From the NCBI GenBank assembly GCA_022925895.1, contig JAKSYS010000752.1, positions 1-27,445 on the forward strand: 27,445 bases of DNA, given 5' to 3'. This stretch comes from Fragilaria crotonensis. Its lineage: Eukaryota; Bacillariophyta; Fragilariophyceae; Fragilariales; Fragilariaceae. Position numbers and translations under genes: made by a program. Positions 1 to 8,763 of this stretch are shown here, in pieces. The notes beneath the pieces were generated by a model that was not told the DNA's origin, made no database searches, and saw only the letters and a program-made list of their open reading frames with translations. Each line of letters begins with the position of its first letter. The first letter of the stretch is position 1.

Positions 1-242
1 CTGCCCCATATATCCACAAATTTAAATCTGCCAGTGCCGTGTCGAATCTTTAGATCCTCCTGAACTCCTAATTCATCGTCTCCCGCAACACCCATGTTCT
101 CTTCGTTTTCGTGTAAGTCAATCGGCATCGCATTCGTGTGATTTGGTGACGACAGATTGCTTAATGTCGAACTCTAGTTCATTTTGGAAGGTCATGACGT
201 CTAAAATTTTAAACGATAAAGAACAACGTTTTCTTGCACGGT
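1..242. other. No gene seen at left edge
   Basis: Short open frames here do not look coding, and no RNA gene or repeat was recognised. The stretch ends at the T that forms the first base of the reconstructed TTA target site of the transposon at 966-3122. Confidence 0.4.
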
Positions 243-246
243 TAGA

Positions 247-963
247 GGGCCACCGTTACGTAAAAACTATTGACTAAAACGAGAAGTTGTGACGTCTCGT
301 TAATGGGAAATGCTCGTCCCCAGCGTTACGTAAAACGCAGGCCACAAATACGAAAACATCGAGTCCACTGAGTCAAAATAGGAATCTTGATGTGAAACAC
401 ATATATGTTCCAATCTTTCGCCCATCCCGGTCGTATTGTGTACTGTACTGGGTACGTCTACAGATACGGTAAAGTTGTACGAATCGGAACAAAAATAATT
501 AGATCGTCGCTCATCGGAATGCGACAATGACGACCGTTTTGGCAATGTTCTTCATGTGGATCCACCACACAACACCGCACTATCGTCGATCGTCGTTTCT
601 ACGGCGCATGCAATGGTAGAAACGACGTCTTCATCTGATGATTCTCTGGCGAGAAAGCCATGTTCATGTTCGATGCCTGCAGTGACAGTAGACAGTAGCA
701 TCTGTCAACGGGGCGAATTAAACGCGCACATAGTACACCTGCAAGAAGGAATCCAGAATCTTGAAATGTTTCTAGGAAAGGCTGTGTTTTTCGCGGATCA
801 ACGAAAACCTTGGCAGATTTTCGTTGACGATGGGATATGAGGCGCATCCGAGTGATTTCCAGAAAGTTTTTGGGGACCTGTTTTCGTACGTAACGGTGGT
901 AAAATGGACCCTCGAAAACGTCAAGGTTTGTTTTCGTGAAATGTAATTACGTAACGGTGGCCC
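247..963. mobile_element. 717-bp non-autonomous TIR transposon, TSD TAGA
   Basis: The ends are 17-bp perfect terminal inverted repeats: GGGCCACCGTTACGTAA at 247-263 and its exact reverse complement at 947-963. They are flanked by the direct repeat TAGA at 243-246 and 964-967. A second copy of the GTTACGTAA core lies inside each end, near 324-332 on the left and inverted near 887-899 on the right, so the motif behaves like a subterminal transposase-binding repeat. The largest internal frame (556-840, + strand, 94 codons) resembles nothing I know and shows no transposase motif, so the element is probably non-autonomous. The 4-bp target duplication does not let me name a superfamily. It sits inside the left end of the 966-3122 element and is therefore the younger of the two. 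Confidence 0.6.
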
Positions 964-1494
964 TAGAGCATCGCTCACCGCTGGAGCTAAATCTGAATCG
1001 ACAAATTGGTCTCGCGCCTTTAGAAACCTATTTTGGACATATTTGTGGTATCTTTCTCGCACCGCTTTCATAATTTTTCGAGCAGCAGGATTAAAATCTG
1101 ACGCGCACTCTGTAAATTAGACTGCTTTTTCTGTATGACGCGGTGGTAATGGAATGTGGAACTTGCGTTGTATGCACTACCTTTACCTGGTAAGTAGTAA
1201 GTAGTACTACCAGTACCGGTAGTGGCATCAAGAAATTCTACAAAATCATGGAAGAGGACAGGCGAGAAAACCGGGAGGTTCCGAATTTCTGCTTTTATCC
1301 TAGTATTTCTTCTACAGGACTTTTTGTGTATCAGATTGCCACGCGAAACGGACAAAATAGACTGATCGAATTGGTTGGAGGCTGTTGGTATTCGTAGGTA
1401 CTCAAGTACAATGGACAATTATCATTTTCTGATTTGACGGATTTTATTATAGAAGAAGAAAGTCCGCAGATTTCTTTCTCCTAATTTCTTTCTT

Positions 1495-1873
1495 CTACTT
1501 AAGCAAATTGAAGCTTCTTCAATTTTCTTCTAGTTTCTCCCTTTTCTCCTTTTTTCTAAACAGCTTCTCTATTTTCTCCCTTTTGCTTCCTTTCGCTTAC
1601 TACGTTGCAAGTCGTAGAATTTTAATTTCGTTGATACGAACTCGAACATATAAACGTGTCGTACATAAAATTCAACTTAGAGCTGCGAGGTATACACTGC
1701 TTTAAAAGCCTATTTTGGACCATGCCACACACTTTTCCAAATGAGCGAGTAGAGCTTCTCTCTTTTTCTTCCTTTTTCTCCTTTTTTCTTCACGGAATTT
1801 TTTCTTTCTTCCTTTCTCTTCTTTTTTCTTCCAGATTTTTTCCTTTCTTCCTTTTACTTGCTTTTTCTTCCGG
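1495..1873 (+). repeat. Long polypyrimidine tract
   Basis: The + strand is dominated by TTTCTTCC/TTTCTCC-type runs in two blocks (about 1508-1590 and 1755-1873), separated by mixed sequence. Frames through it read as Phe/Ser/Leu-rich low complexity and are not credible proteins. It could form triplex DNA or be simple-sequence filler of the surrounding transposon. Confidence 0.5.
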
Positions 1874-2204
1874 GGTTTCTATGAATGTATATAGAACTTG
1901 CATATGAATCGATGGACTTGTTTTGCTCATCACGTTTTCAATTTCGGTTGATGTCCAAGGTTATCACGTCATGGCACGCAGAAAAAAAGAAACGGTTTTG
2001 AAAAAAGTCCTTAAACATGAAAGAAAAACTAGTCCGAAAGCAAATATTCCGGGACCTCCGGCAAAGCACCTCTTGTTGGGTGTTATACGACTAGTAGAAA
2101 CCCTAGTAGAGTACCTGTACTACTGGTACCAGAAGAAATCTGCTTGTGCCGGATCTCGTCATTGTTTCCATGGTGTCATCATCCTCTTCCGAGATGATGT
2201 CAGG

Positions 2205-2802
2205 CTCAATCTTAGCGAGGACACAGTGTGTTGAAAGAGAACACAAACTAAAAAAATATTTGTTGATGTCAGAACACGGTTCGATGGTCGTGTCGCTTGC
2301 CTTAGCGAATTTTCGGGCCAAAGATTTGAAAGTGTGTTGTCATCGACACAGCGGAATCTGTATCGTCTACCCAATTACTGGAGTACATAAGTACTGTAGG
2401 ATGAAAATAATTCAAATCTGATAATCTCTGACTAGAACGACTTCATGCTATTGGTTAAGAAAATCATTTTGTGTCGTTTACTCTGAAGTACTCGAATACC
2501 GTAGGAAAATATTATTCGAATTTAAATTCTCTGACTAGAACGACTTAATGCTATTGGTTAAAAATTCAGTTTGTGTCGAATGCTCGACACACGAGATTTG
2601 AGTTTGTGTCCGCGAAAACAGGGACACAATTGTATTTTTCATCAAATCTCGTGTGTCGAACGCCGACACAAACTCCAATTTACTGTGTTTGTGTCCTGGT
2701 TGTGTCCACGCTAAGGCAAAAAACACAGACACAAATCATTTTTTTCGGAGAAACTATTTCGTTTGTGTCGAAAAAAAAAACACTGTGTCCACGCTAAGAT
2801 TG
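2205..2802. repeat. Imperfect long inverted repeat built of GTGTC motifs
   Basis: The 22 bases at 2209-2230 are the reverse complement of 2781-2802 with one mismatch. The match continues loosely inward: both arms carry ACACAAAC and then TTGCCTTAGCG, giving arms of about 100 bp. Between them are many copies of TTTGTGTC or its complement (about 2568-2790) and a second hairpin, CGACACACGAGATTTGA (2585-2601) pairing with 2642-2658. This is internal structure of the 966-3122 transposon. Confidence 0.5.
2381..2579 (+). repeat. Two-copy tandem duplication, about 103-bp period
   Basis: The 34 bases at 2425-2458 recur at 2528-2561 with one mismatch. The similarity extends to both sides: a GTAGGA..AATTCAAAT-like lead-in and a TTTGTGTCG tail. 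This makes two diverged copies, roughly 2381-2477 and 2486-2579, inside the TIR element. Confidence 0.55.
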
Positions 2803-2920
2803 AACCTCAATTTTTCCAATCAGATGACAGACAAACTGACATGAGTCACGGTGTGCATCGGCATCCGTGATAAAATTCTATTGGTTAATGTTTTATTCGA
2901 ATGGGTCAAATAGGACAAAA

Positions 2921-3006
2921 CGAGGGGCGCGAGAATCTGGCGCCGGCGCCAGAATTCATCGATTTTGCTGAATTCTGGCGCCCCAATTCAGATTTCGCGC
3001 CCCTCG
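2921..3006. repeat. GC-rich nested hairpin
   Basis: The outer arms are CGAGGGGCGCGA (2921-2932) and its exact complement (2995-3006). The inner arms are GGCGCCAGAATTCA (2945-2958) and its exact complement (2969-2982), around a 10-base loop. This is a strong potential cruciform near the right end of the TIR element. Confidence 0.7.
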
Positions 3007-3348
3007 GTCGCGAAATCTGAGGTATCGAGCCCAAGCGGTGCCATGCATTTTGGACAAAATTGTCGACGCAAATGGTCCTATCGGGTCATATCTCAGATTT
3101 AGCTCCAACGGTGAGGATGCTCTTAGGAGTTAGGAAAGTCGCGAAAATCTTACAACAGAGCACAGTACGGAGCACGCACGGAACACGGATGTCAAAACCC
3201 GACCTCCACACTCCACACCCGCTATGTACATAATGTACCGGTACCAGATACTTGTGCAAGGTAATAGATGTTACATGATGAATGATGTCCTCAAACTCCG
3301 GATTCCGAATGTCCTTCTAAAATGACTTCGTTTCATTCATGACTTCAT

Positions 3349-3488
3349 TGTTGTTATCCCCGGGGAACCCGGAAGGTCATTGTAATTGGGTCACACAATG
3401 TCCCACTATGACTGAGTCCAGGGCCACCCAAATATCTAGCTCATAATTTATGTAGCTCATCGTTTGAACGACAAGCACCATCTCAACA
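3349..3488 (+). repeat. 5' LTR of the copia element
   Basis: This 140-bp repeat is bounded by TGTTG/CAACA and preceded by the target duplication TTCAT. It is identical to 8764-8903 except G3389 (C8804 in the 3' copy). It should carry the element's promoter and transcript start. The segment TTTATGTAGCTC at 3447-3458 is complementary to the 12 bases just after the LTR. Confidence 0.93.
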
Positions 3489-3500
3489 GAGCTACATAAA
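3447..3500 (+). promoter_or_regulatory. Primer-binding region forming a self-complementary hairpin
   Basis: The first 12 bases after the 5' LTR, GAGCTACATAAA (3489-3500), are the exact reverse complement of TTTATGTAGCTC at 3447-3458 inside the LTR, with 30 bases between. Position 3489 is exactly where reverse transcription of an LTR element is normally primed. In the fission-yeast Tf1 element the 5' end of the transcript itself anneals to this site and acts as primer. The same mechanism is inferred here, and it would require transcription to begin near 3447. I did not recognise a tRNA 3' end at the site. An alternative is an RNA hairpin for packaging or translation control. Confidence 0.6.
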
Positions 3501-3611
3501 CCTTCTCCAACGGCGTCGCTAACGAACGCCGTCTTTCTACGGATAGTCATCTATACTATCTGCGTTCGTACCATAGTCCTAGCTGCGTCGACTTAGTCCA
3601 CAGCTCACGAC

Positions 3612-4682
3612 ATGGCATCCATGTCGAAATTCACGTTTCCTCATGAGTCTCTCACGCCCATCCACGGCAAGCCAACAAACACCACGTTGCAGTTACTGCA
3701 ACGCCAACTGTTTACCAACGCTCGTTCCGTTCCTTCTGCACGTGGCGGCGGCCTACACGGTCATCTTGCCATGCTCCTCAGCGATGCCGATTACCTCGCT
3801 CGCGCTGGCATACCCTTCATTGTCCCCGTGCATCCCGGCCCACCGCCACCCCCCATCGGTACCTCCGCCGCTCTTACAGTTGCCATGCGAACGTACACAG
3901 ACGCCTTGGCTGATGTTGCCCTCTACAACAACCTCAGTGCTGCGTTGACAGCGCAGATCCTAACCGCTGTCAACGCGTCCTTTCTCAGTGCTCTCGAAGA
4001 CCCTGACTTTGGATTTAGCGACGTCTCCCCTCGTGCCATGCTCACACATCTGCGCGCCGAATACGGGACCCTGACCCCTGAAGAACTTGAGAAAAACCGC
4101 GCAGCCTTGTCCGAACCCTGGAATTTTGACGATCCCATCGAGGATCTGTGGGCGAAAATTGCAAACATCCAGCGCGTTGCCACATTCGGTAACGTACCAA
4201 TTGCGGACACCACAATCATCACGCTCACGTTAGCTATGATAGAAAAGACCGGTCTTCTCGCGACCACAACCGAAAAGTTTCGCCTCCGTCCCTTCGACGA
4301 ATGGACAGTGGCCTTATTCCGCTCCGAGTTCCAACTCGGCAACAAGGAACGCATTCGTCGTCTCACAGCTGGCGATGCTGGGTTTCACGGCGCCCACAAT
4401 GTCATCGGTACCCCCACGCCCGCCGTCGCTGCTGCCGCAACCATTACGCCCACCGTCCCCACGCATCCACCCGCGTCACGCCACGTCACCGTCGAAGGTG
4501 GCAAAATGTATTACTGTTGGACTCACGGGCTCAGCCCGCATCGCATGCACACCTCCATCACGTGCTTGCATAAAGCTGAAGGCCACCAAGATGACGCCAC
4601 AGCGTTTCGCATGAAAGGCGGGAACAATACCATCTCTTCCGGTAGACCTCGTCAACTCGCCGCCGCCGCATCCACCAACTGA
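3612..4682 (+). CDS. Gag (capsid/nucleocapsid) of the copia element
   Basis: The 356-residue frame starts 123 bp after the LTR. The N-terminal ~280 residues are the helical Gag region that would assemble the virus-like particle. The C-terminal part carries a variant zinc finger beginning C302-W-T-H305, followed by an H-T-S-x-T-C segment and a G-H pair. This is the kind of finger seen in diatom and oomycete copia Gag proteins rather than the plain CX2CX4HX4C knuckle. The frame ends with TGA at 4680-4682. Beyond that stop the same frame stays open to TAA at 4747-4749, while the protease frame (+1 relative to Gag) is open from 4717. Either recoding or decay separates Gag from Pol. Confidence 0.85.
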   Translation: MASMSKFTFPHESLTPIHGKPTNTTLQLLQRQLFTNARSVPSARGGGLHGHLAMLLSDADYLARAGIPFIVPVHPGPPPPPIGTSAALTVAMRTYTDALADVALYNNLSAALTAQILTAVNASFLSALEDPDFGFSDVSPRAMLTHLRAEYGTLTPEELEKNRAALSEPWNFDDPIEDLWAKIANIQRVATFGNVPIADTTIITLTLAMIEKTGLLATTTEKFRLRPFDEWTVALFRSEFQLGNKERIRRLTAGDAGFHGAHNVIGTPTPAVAAAATITPTVPTHPPASRHVTVEGGKMYYCWTHGLSPHRMHTSITCLHKAEGHQDDATAFRMKGGNNTISSGRPRQLAAAASTN

Positions 4683-4716
4683 CGACGAGGGGAGCCTACT
4701 ACCATAACCACTATAG

Positions 4717-6303
4717 CCAGCCACCACTATACCTCCGACAAACGTTTCTAACGCTACGGAATTTAGTCTATCTACTGTGCATGTAGGTCCCCCCCCGATT
4801 GTTTCCATTCCTCCCGACACGCTCGCTATTGCTGACAGTGGGAGCACCGCGCATTTTTGTACCGTCTCCGCCGTCGTCATCAACAAGCGACCAACCACAC
4901 GCCCAATCGGCATCGCAAATCCCAACGGGACTATCATGTACTCCACACATGAAGCTGAGCTTGATCTGCCCAGTTTGCCCCTCGCCGCACGTCGCGTACA
5001 CATCGTCCCCGCACTCCGCACTGCATCGCTCTTGTCCATGGCACAACTATGCGATGCTGGCTGCACGGTCACGTTCGACGCAGTCTCTGTGATCGTCCGC
5101 CTTCACGACCGCAGCATTTTACACGGCGTGCGCACACTTGACACAGGTTTGTGGCATTTGAGCCTAGTTCAGCCCAACCCTGATCCTTACGTCCCTGCAC
5201 CCCCCGTTGCACCGCCACCCATCACAGACTGCAGCAACGCCGCCATCCAATCGGCGACACCTGCGGAACTCGTGGCGTTCGCCCATGCGGCATTATTTTC
5301 CCCAGCCCTCTCCACGCTCCAAAAAGCCATCGATAACGGTTATCTACCCAATTTTCTGGGGCTTACTGCCCTTGGATTGCGTAAATACCCCCCCGCATCG
5401 GTTGCCATGATCAAAGGCCATCTCGACCAATCCAGGAAGAACCAACGTTCCACCAAACTCACGGCCACGACCATCCCGACAGCGCCCAGTCCTGCACCGG
5501 AGTACAGTCCCGACGATGACGCGTTTCCTACCAGTGACCCCGACAATGAACGCACCCATCACTGCTTTGCCGCCGTGTTTGAACCCGCGTCAGGCCAAAT
5601 CCACTCGGATCAAACCGGCAAGTTTATTGTTGCCTCCAGCTCTGGGAACAACTACGTCCTGGTCGTCTACGACTACGACAGCAACAGCATTCTCGTCGCA
5701 CCCATGCGCAGCCGCACAGGCCCCTGCATCCTCGCTGCGTTTCAAGCCATCCACGCCCGCTTAGTCGCTGCCGGCCTCCGACCGCAACTACACCGCTTGG
5801 ACAACGAATGTTCGGTCGCTCTCAAAACGTTCCTCCGCGACGCCGAAATTGACTACCAACTCGTCCCGCCTCGGCTCCATCGCCGCAACGCCGCCGAACG
5901 CGCGATCCGCACATTCAAAAACCACTTCATAGCAGGCTTATGCAGCGTTGATAAGAACTTCCCACTCCATTTGTGGGATAAACTTCTCCCACAAGCCGAA
6001 CTCACGCTCAATTTGTTACGTGGGTCGCGCCTCAACCCAAAGCTGTCCGCTCACGCACAAATGCACGGGCACTTTGATTGCAATCGAACGCCGCTGGCCC
6101 CACCCGGCATTCGTGTCCTCGTCCACATCAAGCCCAGCGAGCGCACCACCTGGTCGCCGCACGGTGCTGATGGTTGGTACACAGGACCCGCTCTCGAGTC
6201 GTACCGTTGTTACACGGTTTGGCTGTGGAAACTCGCCACACGCATTTGTGACACGTTGACTTGGTTCCCAACCAAAACCACGATGCCTCGCGTCCTCCAA
6301 TGA
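4717..6303 (+). CDS. Copia Pol N-terminal half: protease and integrase
   Basis: The frame is open from 4717 (the preceding TAG is at 4714-4716) and has no ATG near its start; numbering here is from GTG 4777. The aspartic protease signature D20-S-G-S-T-A-H-F-C is intact. A GAG-pre-integrase region with degenerate zinc-binding residues follows (about residues 165-225). The integrase core shows candidate catalytic acids D278 (S-D-Q-T-G), D342 (R-L-D-N-E) and E374 (N-A-A-E-R-A-I), then the C-terminal segment ending in W-F-P-T-K. The product would mature the polyprotein and insert the cDNA. The frame ends at TGA 6301, just where the +1 frame (from about 6281) reads on sensibly towards RT, so a one-base frame break lies near 6280-6300. 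Confidence 0.85.
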   Translation, partial: PATTIPPTNVSNATEFSLSTVHVGPPPIVSIPPDTLAIADSGSTAHFCTVSAVVINKRPTTRPIGIANPNGTIMYSTHEAELDLPSLPLAARRVHIVPALRTASLLSMAQLCDAGCTVTFDAVSVIVRLHDRSILHGVRTLDTGLWHLSLVQPNPDPYVPAPPVAPPPITDCSNAAIQSATPAELVAFAHAALFSPALSTLQKAIDNGYLPNFLGLTALGLRKYPPASVAMIKGHLDQSRKNQRSTKLTATTIPTAPSPAPEYSPDDDAFPTSDPDNERTHHCFAAVFEPASGQIHSDQTGKFIVASSSGNNYVLVVYDYDSNSILVAPMRSRTGPCILAAFQAIHARLVAAGLRPQLHRLDNECSVALKTFLRDAEIDYQLVPPRLHRRNAAERAIRTFKNHFIAGLCSVDKNFPLHLWDKLLPQAELTLNLLRGSRLNPKLSAHAQMHGHFDCNRTPLAPPGIRVLVHIKPSERTTWSPHGADGWYTGPALESYRCYTVWLWKLATRICDTLTWFPTKTTMPRVLQ

Positions 6304-6409
6304 CCTCATCCTCGCCGGTATTCATGACATCCTCCATGCCCTTCGCCACCCGTCACCCGGCTCGCCCCTCGCTCCCCTGACTGACAGTCACCACGAAGCG
6401 CTGGTTCAG

Positions 6410-8668
6410 TTGACCAGCATTCTCACGTCTCTCACCACCGACAAAAGCGACCCACCTCCGACTAGTATCACGGCAGTGGAACCGATTGTAGCGCCACCAC
6501 TCCCGGATACATCTCTGAGGGTGGCGGCCACAATCCCGATCTCACCTACGAGCCCAACGCCAGTCCCTGTGCCCCCCGCGGATGCACGTCTGAAGGTGGT
6601 GCAGTCTCCACCCGCACCCCCCAGCCTACGCGTCACATTCGCGCCCGTCCCAGCACCCACCGGCGTAACGTTCGCCAACAGCACTGGTGCATCTGGCAAA
6701 CGCCGACGACGCAACCTTCGCCTACGCAAACACGCCGTCGTTTCTCCACCGTCGAAAACGATCCACCCTCGCAAGTTCCCGCCGGCCACCAGCGTTCCAC
6801 CTCGTACCGTGGCGTCCCACCCCCACGGCACACGCTCCAAGCATCTACACCACGTTGCGGCTTGCGCACGCGCCCTTCTCATCGACGATGCACGTGCCCC
6901 GCAGTCCCCCTTCTCCCCCAGCCAACCACTGCCCAGCATGCACCATTGTGCATTTCACGGTCACGCGATCAATCCCGACACCGGTAAAATCGCCGAATAT
7001 CGCGAACTCAGTCAGTGTAGCGATGGGCCCATCTGGCAGGCCTCGAACGCCGACGAAATCGGGCGCTTAGCGCAGGGTTTCGGGGCCATCAAAGGCACCA
7101 ACACCATTTTCTTTATCCACCCATCGGCCATGCCTGCAGGCCGCAAAGCGACATACCTTCGTGTCGTTTCTGCCCTCCGACCCGAGAAAGTCAACCCTTA
7201 TCGCATCCGATGGACCGTTGGTGGCGACAAAGTGGATTATCCCTTTGACGTCAGCACCAAGACTGCGGATCTCACAACTGCAAAATTACTCATCAACAGT
7301 GTTGTGTCCACTCCCAACGCCAAATTCCTGACCGCCGACTTAAAGGATTTCTACCTCGGCACACCAATGTCCCGATATGAATACATGCGAGTGCCCATTT
7401 GGATGCTCCCCGAGGCAATCATCGAACAATACAACCTGACCCCGCTCTTCCACAACGGTTACGTCTACGTTGAGATACGCCGCGGCATGTACGGCCTCCC
7501 GCAAGCCGGGCGCCTCGCCAACGATCAACTCATCGCGTGCCTCAAGCCCCACGGCTACGCACCTTGCCCGTTGACGCCAGGCCTTTGGAAACACACAACA
7601 CGTGATATCGTCTTCAGTCTTGTCGTCGATGACTTTGGCATTCGCTACACCGATCGCGCGGATGCTGACCATCTTATCGCCACCCTCAAAGCCTCGTACG
7701 AAGTCAGTCTGGATTGGACGGGCGCCCGTTATTGCGGTTTGACCCTTGCATGGGACTACAGTAAGCGCACTTGTGACGTGTCCATGCCCGGCTATATTGA
7801 GCGCGCCTTGCAACGGTTTCAACACATCGTACCCACCAACATGCACAAACCAGAGCATTCCCCACACCCGTGGCAACGCCCCAATTACGGCGCCACGACC
7901 CAGTATGCGACCATTCCCGATGCCTCCCCTGCACTCGACGCGGCCGACAAGACCCACATACTCGAGGTTCTCGGCACATTGCTTTTCTATGCGCGCGCAA
8001 TCGACTCAACGATGCTCACTGCCATCGGCGAACTCGCCACCGAGCAATCCCAAGCCACAAAAACCACCCTCGACAAGCTCTCGCAACTGTTAAACTATTG
8101 CGCGTCCCACCCCGACGCTACCGTTCGTTTCACGGCCAGCGACATGATCCTTGCCGTCGAAAGCGACGCGTCTTATTTATCCGTTGTCAAGGGACGTTCC
8201 CGCGCTGCCGGATATTTTTTCTTGACCAACAAACCCCTCTCGCCTGACGGACCATATAAACCGAACGGCGCCGTCCACGTCCTCTGCCACATCATGCGCG
8301 AAGTGCTGTCCAGTGCTGCGGAAGCCGAGTTAGGCGCCTTGTTCCACAACGGTAAAGAAGCATGCCCCCTCCGCATTGCCCTCGAAGAAATGGGGCATCC
8401 ACAACCCGCCACACCCATGGCGACCGACAACAGCACTGCCAGCGGCATTGCCACCGACACCGTCAAGCAAAAACGGTCCAAAGCCATCGACATGCGATTT
8501 TATTGGATCCGCGACCGTGTCCGACAAGGTCAGTTCCAAATCTACTGGAGCAAAGGTACGACAAATCGTGCCGATTACTTTTTCCAAACACCATCCAGCC
8601 TCGCATCATCAGGCCATCCGTTCCACGTACTTATACTCGCCTGCCAACCCTACGCGGAACTACTTTGA
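6410..8668 (+). CDS. Copia Pol C-terminal half: reverse transcriptase and RNase H
   Basis: This 752-residue frame continues Pol; it is open upstream from about 6281, and 6410 is only a nominal start. A Pro/Thr-rich linker (residues 1-180) precedes the RT. The RT has L-K-D-F-Y-L-G, G-M-Y-G-L-P-Q-A-G and the catalytic V-V-D407-D408-F-G box. RNase H follows with E-S-D-A-S, S-S-A-A-E-A-E-L and A-T-D-N-S-T. After N-R-A-D-Y-F the frame derails at a run of five T (8579-8583). The +1 frame then carries the expected S-K-H-H-P continuation and runs to TAA 8859-8861, inside the 3' LTR. One surplus T is the simplest explanation. The enzyme copies the element's RNA into cDNA inside the particle. Confidence 0.88.
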   Translation: MTSILTSLTTDKSDPPPTSITAVEPIVAPPLPDTSLRVAATIPISPTSPTPVPVPPADARLKVVQSPPAPPSLRVTFAPVPAPTGVTFANSTGASGKRRRRNLRLRKHAVVSPPSKTIHPRKFPPATSVPPRTVASHPHGTRSKHLHHVAACARALLIDDARAPQSPFSPSQPLPSMHHCAFHGHAINPDTGKIAEYRELSQCSDGPIWQASNADEIGRLAQGFGAIKGTNTIFFIHPSAMPAGRKATYLRVVSALRPEKVNPYRIRWTVGGDKVDYPFDVSTKTADLTTAKLLINSVVSTPNAKFLTADLKDFYLGTPMSRYEYMRVPIWMLPEAIIEQYNLTPLFHNGYVYVEIRRGMYGLPQAGRLANDQLIACLKPHGYAPCPLTPGLWKHTTRDIVFSLVVDDFGIRYTDRADADHLIATLKASYEVSLDWTGARYCGLTLAWDYSKRTCDVSMPGYIERALQRFQHIVPTNMHKPEHSPHPWQRPNYGATTQYATIPDASPALDAADKTHILEVLGTLLFYARAIDSTMLTAIGELATEQSQATKTTLDKLSQLLNYCASHPDATVRFTASDMILAVESDASYLSVVKGRSRAAGYFFLTNKPLSPDGPYKPNGAVHVLCHIMREVLSSAAEAELGALFHNGKEACPLRIALEEMGHPQPATPMATDNSTASGIATDTVKQKRSKAIDMRFYWIRDRVRQGQFQIYWSKGTTNRADYFFQTPSSLASSGHPFHVLILACQPYAELL

Positions 8669-8753
8669 CTGTCTCTCCGACACGGCACTTGCACCCCGTA
8701 CACCGGTGCACATACCCAGTGCCAATTCTCTCACTATCACTTCTGTGGACCCT

Positions 8754-8763
8754 GGTGAGGGTG
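8754..8763 (+). promoter_or_regulatory. Possible polypurine tract
   Basis: GGTGAGGGTG sits directly before the 3' LTR, where plus-strand DNA synthesis should be primed. It is short and interrupted by T, so the assignment rests mainly on position. Confidence 0.35.

Larger units (their letters stand above)
966..3122. mobile_element. PIF/Harbinger-like non-autonomous TIR element, about 2.16 kb
   Basis: The outer ends are ~30-bp imperfect inverted repeats: 966-996 begins GAGCATCGCTCACCG, and 3093-3122 ends CGGTGAGGATGCTC. They differ by one indel and one substitution. The right end is followed by TTA (3123-3125). On the left, TTA is recovered (T242 plus TA) once the 717-bp insertion and its TAGA duplication are removed. 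A 3-bp TTA/TAA target site and a GAGCATC-type end fit the PIF/Harbinger group; this assignment is inference. The interior holds pyrimidine tracts, a tandem duplication, large inverted repeats and a GC-rich hairpin. I find no DDE transposase or Myb-like partner, so it is non-autonomous or gutted. Confidence 0.55.

Noticed and set aside
556-840. 94-codon + strand ORF in the left region as a gene
   Set aside because: It lies wholly inside the 717-bp TIR element, shows no motif and has an antisense frame of similar length; more likely chance.
1923-2234. 103-codon + strand ORF with a Lys-rich start as a transposase fragment
   Set aside because: No DDE, Myb or zinc-finger pattern, and it overlaps repeats of the outer transposon.
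3489-3500. Ordinary tRNA primer-binding site for the copia element
   Set aside because: The sequence does not resemble the initiator-Met site I know from copia elements; other tRNAs cannot be excluded without a search.
3923-4366. Long minus-strand ORFs across the copia element (also 4476-5072, 6406-6939, 7340-7957)
   Set aside because: Shadows of GC-rich gag/pol coding on the other strand; Arg/Gly/Val-rich with no motifs.
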